From assembly GCF_002879855.1 (NCBI RefSeq), contig NZ_PNYB01000005.1, forward strand, positions 124,001 to 188,000: a stretch of DNA of 64,000 bases, written 5' to 3'. Below are positions 8,014 to 16,546 of the stretch, one piece after another (the stretch's first letter is position 1; the number at the start of each line of letters is the position of its first letter). Origin of the DNA: Trinickia soli. GTDB taxonomy: Bacteria > Pseudomonadota > Gammaproteobacteria > Burkholderiales > Burkholderiaceae. Made by a program: the position numbers and the translations under genes. Below the pieces are notes generated by a model. That model was not told the origin of the DNA, ran no database searches, and saw only the letters and a program-made list of their open reading frames with translations.

Positions 8014-8430
8014 ATGGACAGGCAACATTTCGAAACGCCGATCGAGGTGAAATATCGCGACGTCGATGCGATGGGACACGTCGGCAGTGCGGTCTATTAC
8101 GACTATCTGCAGCATGCCTACCTGACATTTATGCACGCGCTGCTCGAGCTTCCTCTATCGAAGAAGCTGCCGCACATCATGGTCAAGACCGCATGCGAAT
8201 ATGTGCGCCCCGCCCGCTATGGCGACCGCCTCAAGGTATGCAGCCGCATCACGCGGTTCGGTTCGAAAAGCTTCGACATCGAGCATTTGATGCGGCTGGA
8301 CGCCGAGGACGAGCCCCTGGTCGCCAAGGCTTACTCGACGCATGTGATGTTCGACTACGAGCACAATGCTTCGTTACCGGTTCCAGACGCATTCAGAACC
8401 CGGGTGGAACGTTTTCAGGGCGGAATTTGA
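8014..8430 (+). CDS. Hotdog-fold acyl-CoA thioesterase (4-hydroxybenzoyl-CoA thioesterase type)
   Basis: Predicted thioesterase of 138 residues. The FcbC/YbgC signature is clear: VKYRDVDAMGHVGSAVYYDYLQHA, where the Asp of RDVDAMGHV is the catalytic residue. AGGAG stands 8 bp before the ATG. It is transcribed away from the DAHP synthase operon across a shared promoter region, so it probably belongs to the same pathway and would release a free acid from a CoA thioester. A CoA-bound intermediate is the main hint that the product is not simply gentisate or another plain hydroxybenzoate. Confidence 0.88.
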   Translation: MDRQHFETPIEVKYRDVDAMGHVGSAVYYDYLQHAYLTFMHALLELPLSKKLPHIMVKTACEYVRPARYGDRLKVCSRITRFGSKSFDIEHLMRLDAEDEPLVAKAYSTHVMFDYEHNASLPVPDAFRTRVERFQGGI

Positions 8431-8471
8431 ATTGATTAGGACTGCTTGATTTCGATTCGGATACCGATTTT

Positions 8472-8514
8472 GGCGAAACGAGGGTGACCGGATTCAGGGG
8501 ACGCTCGTTTCGCC
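8472..8514. terminator. Perfect 11-bp inverted repeat between convergent genes
   Basis: GGCGAAACGAG at 8472-8482 and CTCGTTTCGCC at 8504-8514 form a perfect 11-bp stem with a 21-base loop. It lies between the ends of the thioesterase gene (8430) and the luxR-type gene (8542), where a bidirectional terminator is expected. There is no clear T run on either side, so it is either a terminator of the non-canonical kind common in GC-rich genomes or a protein site. Confidence 0.45.
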
Positions 8515-8541
8515 GGTTGGCTAAAGGATGCGAAATGGAGG

Positions 8542-8811
8542 TCAGTTGAAGACGATGATGCCGAGCAGCAGCGCCTTGACTGCGGCATGCGTCTTGTTCG
8601 ATGCGTTCAGCTTTGAAATCGCGCTGGCCACGTGAAAGTTGATGGTTCGTTCGGTCACGCCGAGAATCATGCCGATTTCACACGACGTCTTGCCGGCCGC
8701 TGCCCACCGTAATACTTCGCATTCGCGCTCGCTCAGGGGCGAGACCCCCCTCGCATCCCCGCGCAATGGCAAAGGCGGCACGGAATCCTCGCGCTTCATC
8801 AGTTGCTCCAT
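8542..8811 (-). CDS. Orphan LuxR-type regulator, DNA-binding domain only
   Basis: Protein of 89 residues that consists of a short leader and a LuxR/GerE helix-turn-helix (LSERECEVLRWAAAGKTSCEIGMILGVTERTINFHVASAISKLN). The HTH is of the quorum-sensing LuxR kind (NFHV, NKTHAAVKALLLG), yet the autoinducer-binding domain of about 160 residues is absent. The DNA upstream does not encode a remnant of it in any frame that I can see. GGAG lies 7 bp before the ATG, so the short form is probably translated. Such proteins act without signal or as antagonists; regulation of the aromatic operon is the likely job, by position. Confidence 0.8.
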   Translation of the reverse strand: MEQLMKREDSVPPLPLRGDARGVSPLSERECEVLRWAAAGKTSCEIGMILGVTERTINFHVASAISKLNASNKTHAAVKALLLGIIVFN

Positions 8812-9201
8812 TTTCTACTCCGCAAAAGAAAGCAAACATGCCAAAGTCACTTGCACCACGCGCCGCCGGCAAAAACGGCGACGGCAATCCACGCCGCATC
8901 CGATCGGAATCGGGGCAGCGTATTCGAGAAGAAAAAATTCCCCCGCGCACTCACCGAGGGGGCCAAGAGACAAGCAGGGTCAGCGGTCGTTCGAGGCGTT
9001 TTGTTGTAGCGCTTATGCGGATTCGGAGCCGCACCTCGTAGGGGCCGCGAAATGGCGGAAGAAGGCGAAAACACCTGTGCCGCTATTTATATGGATCGCA
9101 TTCAGCATAATCATAATTGCCGCACTGCGGAAGATGCGTAAAGCGCACTATATTCATGAGTACAACGCCATGAAGGGCGCTTTCGGGGTGGGGTGGCCGC
9201 C
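8812..9201. other. Gap between luxR-type gene and LysR gene, no gene seen
   Basis: About 390 bp between divergent regulator genes. It has lower GC patches (9095-9160) and no open frame with coding character on either strand. It must hold the promoters of both regulators. I see no clear operator or repeat. Confidence 0.4.
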
Positions 9202-10116
9202 ATGACTTCAATCGATCTCAACATGCTGGTCGTGCTCGATGTGCTGCTCACCGAGCAAAGCGTCGTACGCGCCGCGCAGCGGCTCGAGTTGAGCCCTTCG
9301 GCGATGAGCCGGGCGCTGGCGCGCCTGCGCGTCGTCACGGGCGATCAGCTGCTCGTGCGCGCGGGCCACAACCTCGTGCCGACGCCGCTCGCGGTGGAAT
9401 TGCGCGCCAAAGTCAGCGCTGTCGTGGCCGATGCGCAAAACGTCCTGCGCCCGTCGATACGGCTCGATCTGGCCTCGCTGGAGCGTACCTTCACCATTCG
9501 CGCCAATGATGGCTTTATCGAACGCTACGGCGCCCGCATCGCGGCGCTCGTGGAGGAGCAGGCGCCGCTCGTGCGGCTGCGTTTTGCCGCGAAGCCCGAC
9601 AAGAGCGGCACGATGCTGCGCGACGGCATCGCGGATCTGGAAGTGGGGGTGGTCAGCAATATGGCTCCCGAGTTGCGGATCCAGGCGCTCTTTCGCGACA
9701 AGTTCGTCGGCGTCGTACGCACCGGCCATCCGCTCGCAGACAGCGAAGATGTGACGGCGCAGCGTTATACGGCCTATCGGCACGTCAGCGTGTCGCGACG
9801 CGGCCACGCGTTCGGCCCGATCGACGATGCGCTGCGCGAACTCGGCGCGAAGCGCATCGTCAGCGTGATCGTGCCGAGTTTTCCCGACGCATTGGCACTG
9901 GCCCGAACGTCCGATCTCGTGGCGAGCGTGCCTGAGCGGCAGACCGAAGCGGCACGCGAAGGGATGCATACGTTCCGTCTGCCGGTCGTGACGCCCGATG
10001 TCACCGTCTCGCAGATCTGGCACCCGCGTCTGGATGCCGACTGCGCGCACCGCTGGCTGCGCACGTGCCTGCGCAAGGTGTGCAGCGATGCGCCCGAGAC
10101 GTGGGTGGTTCAGTAG
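9202..10116 (+). CDS. LysR-family transcriptional regulator (NodD/NahR-like subgroup)
   Basis: DNA-binding regulator of 304 residues. The N-terminal winged HTH is typical of the subgroup that starts IDLNMLVVLDVLLTEQSVVRAAQRLELSPSAMSRALARLR, the layout seen in NodD, NahR and PcpR. The remainder is the substrate-binding co-inducer domain. The ATG at 9202 has GGGGTGG upstream; a GTG at 9193 is also possible. It stands alone, with a convergent VOC gene behind it and the luxR-type gene divergent. Members of this subgroup often sense aromatic acids, so a link to the operon at 2.5-7.8 kb is possible but unproven. Confidence 0.88.
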   Translation: MTSIDLNMLVVLDVLLTEQSVVRAAQRLELSPSAMSRALARLRVVTGDQLLVRAGHNLVPTPLAVELRAKVSAVVADAQNVLRPSIRLDLASLERTFTIRANDGFIERYGARIAALVEEQAPLVRLRFAAKPDKSGTMLRDGIADLEVGVVSNMAPELRIQALFRDKFVGVVRTGHPLADSEDVTAQRYTAYRHVSVSRRGHAFGPIDDALRELGAKRIVSVIVPSFPDALALARTSDLVASVPERQTEAAREGMHTFRLPVVTPDVTVSQIWHPRLDADCAHRWLRTCLRKVCSDAPETWVVQ

Positions 10117-10127
10117 CGACGCGCGAC

Positions 10128-10601
10128 TCAGGATTTGCGCGGCTGCATCTCGGCCATCGCTTTCTGCATCTGCTCCGGTGTCGGATCGCTCTTGTGCGTC
10201 GCGATATGCCACTGATGGCCGTACGGGTCTTCGACGAGGCCCCAGCGGTCGCCCCAGAACATGTCGGCCAGCGGCGAAATCACCGTCGAGCCGGCGCTGA
10301 CGGCGCGGTCGAACAGTTTGTCGGCGTCTTCCACATAGACGTAGAGGCTGACGGGGGTGCCTTTAAGCGTTTTCGGACCGGCCACGCCGCAATCGGGGCT
10401 TTCGTCGGTCAGCATCACCACCGAGTTGCCGATCTTGATTTGCGCATGGGCAACCTTGCCCGTGGGGCCCATCATGCGGAACAACTCCGTTGCGCCCAAT
10501 GCTTTCGTATAGAACGCGATGGCCTCGGCGGCGTTCGCGCAGACGAGTTGCGGCGTGACCGTATGCATGCCTTCGGGGACGGGTTTGACGGATGAGGTCA
10601 T
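10128..10601 (-). CDS. VOC-family (PhnB/glyoxalase-like) protein
   Basis: Cytosolic protein of 157 residues with a PhnB-type vicinal-oxygen-chelate fold. Visible blocks are QLVCANAAEAIAFYTKALGATELFRM, ending in the paired beta-alpha-beta module WGDRWGLVEDPYGHQWHIATH. The C-terminal extension (PTPEQMQKAMAEM) is common in this subgroup. GGAG sits 8 bp before the ATG. It converges with the LysR gene with an 11-bp gap. Functions in the family range from resistance proteins to lyases; none can be assigned here. Confidence 0.85.
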   Translation of the reverse strand: MTSSVKPVPEGMHTVTPQLVCANAAEAIAFYTKALGATELFRMMGPTGKVAHAQIKIGNSVVMLTDESPDCGVAGPKTLKGTPVSLYVYVEDADKLFDRAVSAGSTVISPLADMFWGDRWGLVEDPYGHQWHIATHKSDPTPEQMQKAMAEMQPRKS

Positions 10602-11072
10602 TTGAGGCGCTCCATTGTCAATATCTGGTTAATAAATGGGCCTTGCAGGCGGGGACGCCGCGAGAGGCTCCATCACTACGACGAACGACATCACGCGATT
10701 TCGACATCGCTGTGTAAATTATTTTGGTGGTCGCAATTTGAGCCGGACGTCGAGCCGGTGCGCTGCATTGCAGCAGGGGCAGGCGATCAGTTCGTCGGCG
10801 ACGAGGCGATCGGCTCAATGATAGACGCTCTCCGCGCTCGTGCCGGCCGCACAAGCGTTGCACGCTGACGCTGCAGCGTGGCGATACACGCCTGAGCCAC
10901 CCTCCGTGTTCGCACCCATTGTTAAGTAGTTGACGACATGCGACATTCTTGCGATCGGGTATTCTCACCCGTTTGCCGCATCGACGCGTGCCTTCGCGCA
11001 TGTGCAGCGCTGCAAGGTCTTAGAAAGCTTCGACGGCACATCAAATCAATAAGAGGACCGAAAGAGGCAAAG
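10602..11072. other. Gap upstream of MFS gene, no gene seen
   Basis: About 470 bp between divergent VOC and MFS genes. It includes an AT-rich stretch near 10700-10740 and the string CGGGTATTCTCACCCG near 10956, which partly resembles the dispersed motif described elsewhere but lacks its TCCYG half. No open frame looks coding. It presumably carries both promoters. Confidence 0.4.
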
Positions 11073-12470
11073 ATGACCAACCAACAATCATTAGCCATCG
11101 CAGCGCGGTTCGACCGCCTTCCGCCGTCGCGCACCGTCTGGACCATGGTGATGCTGATTTCGCTCGGCGGCGTTTTCGAGTTTTACGACCTGTTCTTCAC
11201 GGGCTACGTCGCGCCCGGCATGGTGCAATCGGGGCTGTTCAAGCCTGAATCGCTCGGCATTTTCGCGGCGCTTGCGCCGATCGCCGTAGCCGGTTTCGGC
11301 ACCTTCGTGTTTGCGACGTTCGCCGGCCTATGGCTCGGCACACTCGTCTTCGGCTTCGTCGCCGATCGCTTCGGTCGACGCTTTATCTTCACCTGGTCGC
11401 TGGTTTGGTATGTCGTCTGCACGGCGATCATGGCGTTTCAACACACCGGACAGGCGATCAATCTGTGGCGGCTCGTGGCCGGCATCGGGATCGGCGTCGA
11501 ACTGGTGACGATCGATTCGTACATCTCCGAACTCATTCCGAGCGCAGAGCGCGGCCGCGCCTACGCCGTCAATCAGTTCATCACGTTCTGCGTCGTACCG
11601 CTCGTCGCGTTCCTCGCTTTCATTCTCAAGGACACGCACCCGTTCGGCCTCGAGTATTGGCGCGTCGTCATTCTGATCGGTACGCTCGGCGCAGCCTTCG
11701 TCTGGATCATTCGCCGCAACGTGCCCGAAAGCCCGCGCTGGCTGGCCCGGCAGGGTCGCGTGGACGAAGCCGAACGAATCGTCGCCGACATCGAGCAGCG
11801 CGTCGAAGCCGAGAAGGGCATCAAGCTGCCGCCGCCGCAACCGGTGGGCAACCAGATCGAGGGTAGCGGCACATTCGCCGAAATCTTCGGCCCGCTTTAT
11901 ATCAAGCGCACGGTCTTGCTCTCGATCTTCAACATGGCTCAGGCAATCGGCTTCTACGGTTTCGCCGCATGGGTGCCGACGCTGCTCATCAGCCGCGGGG
12001 TTCACGTCACGACGAGCCTGCAATACGCGTTCATTATCGCGATCGCCAATCCGTTCGGGCCGTTGCTCGGTACGCTGTTTGCAGACAAGATCGAACGCAA
12101 AACGCAGATCTCCGGCGGCTTGTTGATCATGGGTATCGTGATTGCGTTGTTCTCGCAGGCTTCCGCGCCTGCATTGCTGATCGTGCTCGGCGTGTTGTTC
12201 ACGCTCGCGGCGAACGTCATGTCGTACGCCTACCACGGCTATCAGGCAGAACTGTTCCCCACGCGCGTGCGCGCCCGCGCCGTCGGCTTCGTCTATTCGT
12301 GGAGCCGGCTCGCCGTCGCGTTCGCCGGGCTCGCGATCGGCGTATTGCTGCACAAATACGGCGTGCCGGGGGTGGCCGTGTTCATCGGCGCGTGTATGGT
12401 AATCGGCATCTGCATGATCCTGCTCGGGCCGTCCACGAAGGGGCGTTCGCTCGAATCGATCAGCCATTGA
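11073..12470 (+). CDS. MFS transporter, sugar-porter-like subfamily
   Basis: Inner-membrane symporter of 465 residues with 12 predicted membrane segments. The signature GFVADRFGRRFIF after the second helix and PESPRWLARQGRVDEA at the end of the N-half match the sugar porter / NiaP-like group of organic-acid and metabolite transporters. The second half repeats the motif as FADKIERK. The start at 11073 is preceded by GAGG at 6 bp; the frame stays open further upstream but without coding character. A GC-rich hairpin follows the gene. The transported compound is unknown. Confidence 0.88.
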   Translation: MTNQQSLAIAARFDRLPPSRTVWTMVMLISLGGVFEFYDLFFTGYVAPGMVQSGLFKPESLGIFAALAPIAVAGFGTFVFATFAGLWLGTLVFGFVADRFGRRFIFTWSLVWYVVCTAIMAFQHTGQAINLWRLVAGIGIGVELVTIDSYISELIPSAERGRAYAVNQFITFCVVPLVAFLAFILKDTHPFGLEYWRVVILIGTLGAAFVWIIRRNVPESPRWLARQGRVDEAERIVADIEQRVEAEKGIKLPPPQPVGNQIEGSGTFAEIFGPLYIKRTVLLSIFNMAQAIGFYGFAAWVPTLLISRGVHVTTSLQYAFIIAIANPFGPLLGTLFADKIERKTQISGGLLIMGIVIALFSQASAPALLIVLGVLFTLAANVMSYAYHGYQAELFPTRVRARAVGFVYSWSRLAVAFAGLAIGVLLHKYGVPGVAVFIGACMVIGICMILLGPSTKGRSLESISH

Positions 12471-12477
12471 TCACGAG

Positions 12478-12515
12478 CGCCGAGCGCATGCGACACGCGA
12501 CGCGTGCGCTCGGCG
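12478..12515 (+). terminator. GC-rich hairpin downstream of MFS gene
   Basis: CGCCGAGCGCA (12478-12488) and TGCGCTCGGCG (12505-12515) make a perfect 11-bp stem with a 16-base loop, 8 bp after the MFS stop codon. No T run follows, so it is a probable but not canonical terminator. Confidence 0.5.
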
Positions 12516-12573
12516 TCCGAGTGGCGTACCCTTCTTTCATTGGCGCTAATGCCGGCCGTGGAAGGAGGCTCGA

Positions 12574-12822
12574 ATGACAGCATCGATTCGCACGGGTGCG
12601 CACATCGAAGGCATTCACTGGGTTGCCGAATACCTCGAAGTCACGCACAAAATTCGCGTCATGCGCGAGGGCTTCGAAGTAGGCGAGTACGATGCGCCGA
12701 CGAGCCTGTTCGGCGAAGAAGCCGAGGCCGGCTCGAAAAGCGTCGCCGATCACCGCGCGTTGGAAGCTGCGCTGCGCGCTTATCTGCTGCGCTTCGTGGC
12801 CGAACATGACGCTGAGGAGTAA
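12574..12822 (+). CDS. Small conserved-looking hypothetical protein
   Basis: Protein of 82 residues, unrecognised. It is soluble and acidic at the C-terminus, with no membrane segment or signal peptide. A strong ribosome site (GAAGGAGG) stands 5 bp before the ATG and codon use is like its neighbours, so it is likely a real gene. It stands alone between the MFS gene and the convergent hydrolase gene. Confidence 0.7.
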   Translation: MTASIRTGAHIEGIHWVAEYLEVTHKIRVMREGFEVGEYDAPTSLFGEEAEAGSKSVADHRALEAALRAYLLRFVAEHDAEE

Positions 12823-12866
12823 GCTGCCGCGCGGGCGCGATACTCATACTCACCGTCCCGCGCCGC

Positions 12867-13664
12867 TCAATGCGCAATCGGTCCCGTCAAGAACCCAAGC
12901 ACCGTTTGCGTAAACTCGTCGGCTCGCTCGATGTTCGACAAGTGCTGTGCGTCCAACTCGACAAAGCGCGCACCTGCGATCGCTTCCGCCAGCGCGCGCG
13001 TCAGCTCCGGCGCGACCGAAGGATCGCCCCGCCCCGTCATGACCAGCGTCGGTGCATGAATCGCACCCGCTTCGGCCCGCAGGTCCGCGGCTCCGATGGC
13101 CTCGCAATTGCTCGCATACCCTTCGTCATCCATATGCGCAAACGCGTCGCGAATCATGGCCACAAGGAGCGGCTCGCGTTCGGCGAAAGCGTCGGTAAAC
13201 CAGCGCTTGAGCGTGGCATCGGCCAACGAACGCGCGCCTTGCTCGCGCGCTTGGCGCGCACGCGCCTGCCAGATCTCGGGCGCACCGAGCCGGGCCGCCG
13301 TATGGGCCAGCACGAAGCGATCGAACCGGTCGGCATGCCGCGCGGCGAGCGCGACGCCGATGAGCCCGCCCATCGAAAGCCCGCAAAAGTGCGCACGCTC
13401 GATCGACAGGGCATCGAGTAAGCCGATCACATCCTGCGTCCACTGCTCGATCGAGTACGGGCCGGGTGGGGCGTCGGAACAACCGAGGCCGCGCGTGTCG
13501 AAGCGCAATACGCGAAAGCGGGCGGCGAACGCAGCGATCTGAGGTGCCCACATCGTCACGTCCGCGCCGAGCGCGTTGGCGAGCACGAGCCAAGGCGCGT
13601 CGCTTCGCTCGTCGCCGTCGATCCGATAGTGCAAACGAATTCCGCTGAGGCTGACAAATGGCAT
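12867..13664 (-). CDS. pcaD: Alpha/beta hydrolase, 3-oxoadipate enol-lactonase (PcaD) type
   Basis: Alpha/beta hydrolase of 265 residues. The nucleophile elbow is GLSMGG, the acid is in the TGRGDPSV region and the catalytic His is in AQHLSNIE. The N-terminus (LSGIRLHYRIDG) and the DTRGLGCSDAPPGPYS segment match PcaD, which opens 3-oxoadipate enol-lactone in the protocatechuate branch of the beta-ketoadipate pathway. The ATG at 13664 has GAGG upstream. No other pca gene is near, so it could also be a broader esterase of the same fold. Confidence 0.78.
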   Translation of the reverse strand: MPFVSLSGIRLHYRIDGDERSDAPWLVLANALGADVTMWAPQIAAFAARFRVLRFDTRGLGCSDAPPGPYSIEQWTQDVIGLLDALSIERAHFCGLSMGGLIGVALAARHADRFDRFVLAHTAARLGAPEIWQARARQAREQGARSLADATLKRWFTDAFAEREPLLVAMIRDAFAHMDDEGYASNCEAIGAADLRAEAGAIHAPTLVMTGRGDPSVAPELTRALAEAIAGARFVELDAQHLSNIERADEFTQTVLGFLTGPIAH

Positions 13665-13803
13665 GGCGATGTTCCCTCGACGTCCAAACGATAGGTGCGC
13701 AACAGTGTCCCGCATTGTGCTACTGCGACGCGCATACGTGCGGATTTCGTGGAACAATGGCCCCCAATTCGACATGGCACGGTGAAGCAAAAAGGAGCGA
13801 ACG

Positions 13804-14478
13804 ATGAAGGAAGGATCCCGGGCGAAGAAAAACGAACCGGTCGCAAAGCGCGGCAAGCGGGCCGGTGCGTCAACCTCGGCATTGGTTCGCCCCACCCGCA
13901 GCGAAGCCGAAGACGCCGTGCGCGTGTTGCTGCGCTGGGCGGGCGACGACCCTGCACGTGAAGGTCTGCTCGATACGCCGGCCCGCGTCGTCAGAGCCTA
14001 CGAAGAGTTCTTCAAGGGCTATTCGCACGACCCGCGAGAGATTCTGGCCCGCACCTTCTCTGAAGTCGATGGCTACGACGAAATGGTCGTGCTCAAAGAC
14101 ATCCGCTTCGAGAGCTACTGCGAGCATCACATGGTGCCGATCATCGGCCGCGCGCATGTGGCGTATCTGCCCGATCATCGGGTCGTCGGCATCTCGAAGC
14201 TGGCGCGACTCGTCGATGCGTTCGCGAAGCGGTTGCAGATTCAAGAGAAGATGACGGTGCAGATCGCGGATACGCTCAACGAAATCTTGCAGCCGAAGGG
14301 TGTCGGCGTGATCCTCGAAGCCGCGCATCAATGCATCTCGACGCGCGGGGTGCATAAGCCCGGGGTGCAGATGGTCACTTCGCGCATGCTCGGCTCGTTC
14401 CGCGACGACCCGTCGACGCGACGCGAATTTCTCGCGATCGTCGGTAATTTGACGGGCACCGGCATTCCGAATACCTGA
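13804..14478 (+). CDS. folE: GTP cyclohydrolase I (FolE)
   Basis: Makes 7,8-dihydroneopterin triphosphate from GTP, the first step of folate and pterin synthesis. It has 224 residues. The zinc ligands are the Cys and His of [21 protein letters not shown] and the Cys of [12 protein letters not shown]. The [10 protein letters not shown] block is also typical. The first 30 residues are a Lys/Arg-rich extension that looks disordered and is not part of the fold. The gene is transcribed away from the pcaD-like gene. FolE-like duplicates occur in Burkholderiaceae, so this may not be the only copy. Confidence 0.93.
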   Translation: MKEGSRAKKNEPVAKRGKRAGASTSALVRPTRSEAEDAVRVLLRWAGDDPAREGLLDTPARVVRAYEEFFKGYSHDPREILARTFSEVDGYDEMVVLKDIRFESYCEHHMVPIIGRAHVAYLPDHRVVGISKLARLVDAFAKRLQIQEKMTVQIADTLNEILQPKGVGVILEAAHQCISTRGVHKPGVQMVTSRMLGSFRDDPSTRREFLAIVGNLTGTGIPNT

Positions 14479-14528
14479 TGACCCGCTGACGGGAAACCGG
14501 CTCGTGCGTTTTCGCGCTCGATAACGCT

Positions 14529-15272
14529 TTACTGCGAGTAGGCGCCCATATGGGTCAGGCCGAACGCCAGCAGGCGCAGTTCGTCGAACTGCGTCGCCAG
14601 CTCGAAACTAAGCAGAAACGCCGCGCCAAAGAATACGCCGGGATAGCGCGCCGCCAAGACAAGGAACGGCCTTGCCGTCGCCGCACGCAAGCGCGGCACA
14701 TTCATGACGCATGCGATGCCGACGCCCAGCGCCAAGCCGACCAGCAGATCGGTTGGATAGTGCAAGCCGAGATACAGCCGCGGCATGCAAATCAACACGA
14801 TCACGTGCAACAGCGCATAGATGCCCGCCGGCCGAGACGCGAAGAAAATACCCGTGGCGATCGCCCCCCACAGCATCGCATGGTCGCTGGGAAAGGAGCT
14901 CCACGTGCGCGGCAATAAGACCCTGCCATTCGCTGCCGGATACAACCCGTGCAGTTGCGGCTCGAAGATGGGCCGCAAGCGGAACGGCAGCTCATGGGCG
15001 AGCAGCCGCCCGATGGCAAGCGCGATCAGCCCGCTCACGATCGCCGCAATGACGATTTCACGCGCGCGAAGGCGTGCAACCTCGCGTGCAGCCTCGCCTG
15101 CTGCACCGACCGCACGATCGTACCGAAACCAGATCCACCATAGCAGCGCTATGAGCAGCAGCCCACGGGTCAGATTCAGTTCCGCGAGCGCTTCAACGGC
15201 ACGAACGAATAACGGCGAGCGGATGTCCATGCGGCCCATCGCATGGATCAGCCATTCATCGAAAGAAAGCAT
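14529..15272 (-). CDS. PAP2-family membrane phosphatase
   Basis: Membrane protein of 247 residues with about five to six hydrophobic segments. The PAP2 catalytic motifs are visible: SFPSDHAMLWG (the C2 motif with the His acid) and RLYLGLHYPTDLLVG (the C3 motif with the nucleophilic His). The C1 block appears as the ELPFRLRPI stretch. Enzymes of this type dephosphorylate lipids such as undecaprenyl diphosphate or phosphatidate at the periplasmic face. The substrate cannot be told. It converges with folE. Confidence 0.88.
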   Translation of the reverse strand: MLSFDEWLIHAMGRMDIRSPLFVRAVEALAELNLTRGLLLIALLWWIWFRYDRAVGAAGEAAREVARLRAREIVIAAIVSGLIALAIGRLLAHELPFRLRPIFEPQLHGLYPAANGRVLLPRTWSSFPSDHAMLWGAIATGIFFASRPAGIYALLHVIVLICMPRLYLGLHYPTDLLVGLALGVGIACVMNVPRLRAATARPFLVLAARYPGVFFGAAFLLSFELATQFDELRLLAFGLTHMGAYSQ

Positions 15273-15452
15273 CGTTGCGTTTTTTTCCCTCTTTTCAGGG
15301 GGTTTGAGTGGTAGTCAGTCGGTTTGCAAAGTTAACATGCAAAATTTGACGTCACTATCGAAGTTACATTTTCCAACAGACGCGTTCCGACGCTGGTTCG
15401 ACGCCGGTTCGTTCAACGCAGACACCGGTCGTCGCCGTTATCTGTCGGTTGT

Positions 15453-16391
15453 TCACGAGGCGGTTGCGGTCCGCATCCGTGTGCTTCGATACATGCCCTC
15501 ACAGGCGATCAGGAAGACAGCCGCGAGCACGCATGCCATCGCCCACCAATGCGCAGGGCCGATGCGCTCATGCAGGACGAGCGCGGAGAACACCGCCGCG
15601 GAGATCGGGACGAACGCGGTCAATGCGCTGGCTTGTGCGCCCGCGATGCGCGATGCACCGGCGAACCAAAGGAAGAAGCCGATCGCCGTAGGCACGACCG
15701 CGTAATAGACGACGCCAGCCATCGCGGTTGGGTCGAAAGCAGCGCTCCAAGGCCGCTCGAACAATGCCGGCACGATCGAAAGGGCAAGGCCGATGCCTGT
15801 CATCAACGTCGACAACTGCAACGGCGAAACCGGTGTCCGCAGGCGTTTGTTCAGCAGGATGAAGAACGCCTCGCACACCACGGCCGCCAATACGCACAGG
15901 TTGCCCAGCCACATCGAAGGCGCGCCGCCACGAGCCGTGAGCGTCGTGGCATCGGCGCCGCCTACCGTGCAGACCAACACGCCGGCTGTTGCCAATACGA
16001 TGGCAGCGATCGTCATCGCACCCGGACGTTCGCGCAGCGCGATCACGGCAACCAGTGCTGCTACCGCGGGCAACGTGCCCGCTATGACGCCGGCATCGGC
16101 GGCGGACGCGAGCCGCATGCCGCTCAACAGCAACACCGTATAGCCGACACTGCCCGAGCCCGATTGAAGGACGAGCAGCCACGCGTCGCGCCCACCGACC
16201 CGCGGCCAGCGTTCGCCCGTCAGCGCCATCGCCAGCAAAAAGATCGGCAATGCAATGGCAAAGCGCAGCGCCGTTGCCGTGAACGGCGGCAGCCCGTGGA
16301 CGATCAGTTTGCTCGCCACCACCGTGCTGCCCACGCCGATCATGGCCAGCGTGCAATAGACATAGCCCGTAAAGCGTCCCCCGGTTTGCAT
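15453..16391 (-). CDS. EamA/DMT-family exporter
   Basis: Inner-membrane transporter of 312 residues with ten predicted helices in two EamA repeats. The first begins GYVYCTLAMIGVGSTVVASKLIVHGLPPF and the second MWLGNLCVLAAVVCEAFFILLNK. The ATG at 16391 is preferred over a TTG seven codons earlier. It lies 155 bp downstream of an araC-type gene on the same strand, and cysE is just before that. E. coli EamA exports O-acetylserine and cysteine, so an export role for a cysteine precursor is a reasonable inference from context. Confidence 0.87.
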   Translation of the reverse strand: MQTGGRFTGYVYCTLAMIGVGSTVVASKLIVHGLPPFTATALRFAIALPIFLLAMALTGERWPRVGGRDAWLLVLQSGSGSVGYTVLLLSGMRLASAADAGVIAGTLPAVAALVAVIALRERPGAMTIAAIVLATAGVLVCTVGGADATTLTARGGAPSMWLGNLCVLAAVVCEAFFILLNKRLRTPVSPLQLSTLMTGIGLALSIVPALFERPWSAAFDPTAMAGVVYYAVVPTAIGFFLWFAGASRIAGAQASALTAFVPISAAVFSALVLHERIGPAHWWAMACVLAAVFLIACEGMYRSTRMRTATAS

Positions 16392-16546
16392 CTCGCTCGC
16401 CCCTATCGTCAAAAGAACCGATGCAGGTTAGGCGTGTGGCTCGCCGCGGTCTTGAATGAAATTGCAGGGAGGTAAACGGGCTGTCGAGGGCGGTCTGGCA
16501 AGCGCCCATCGGCAAGAATGCGAGACGAGACGATCGCCCGATTCGA

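Noticed and set aside
8639-9205. Plus-strand frame of 188 codons with one hydrophobic stretch
   Set aside because: It runs antisense through the luxR-type gene and into the LysR start, has no ribosome site and no coding character.
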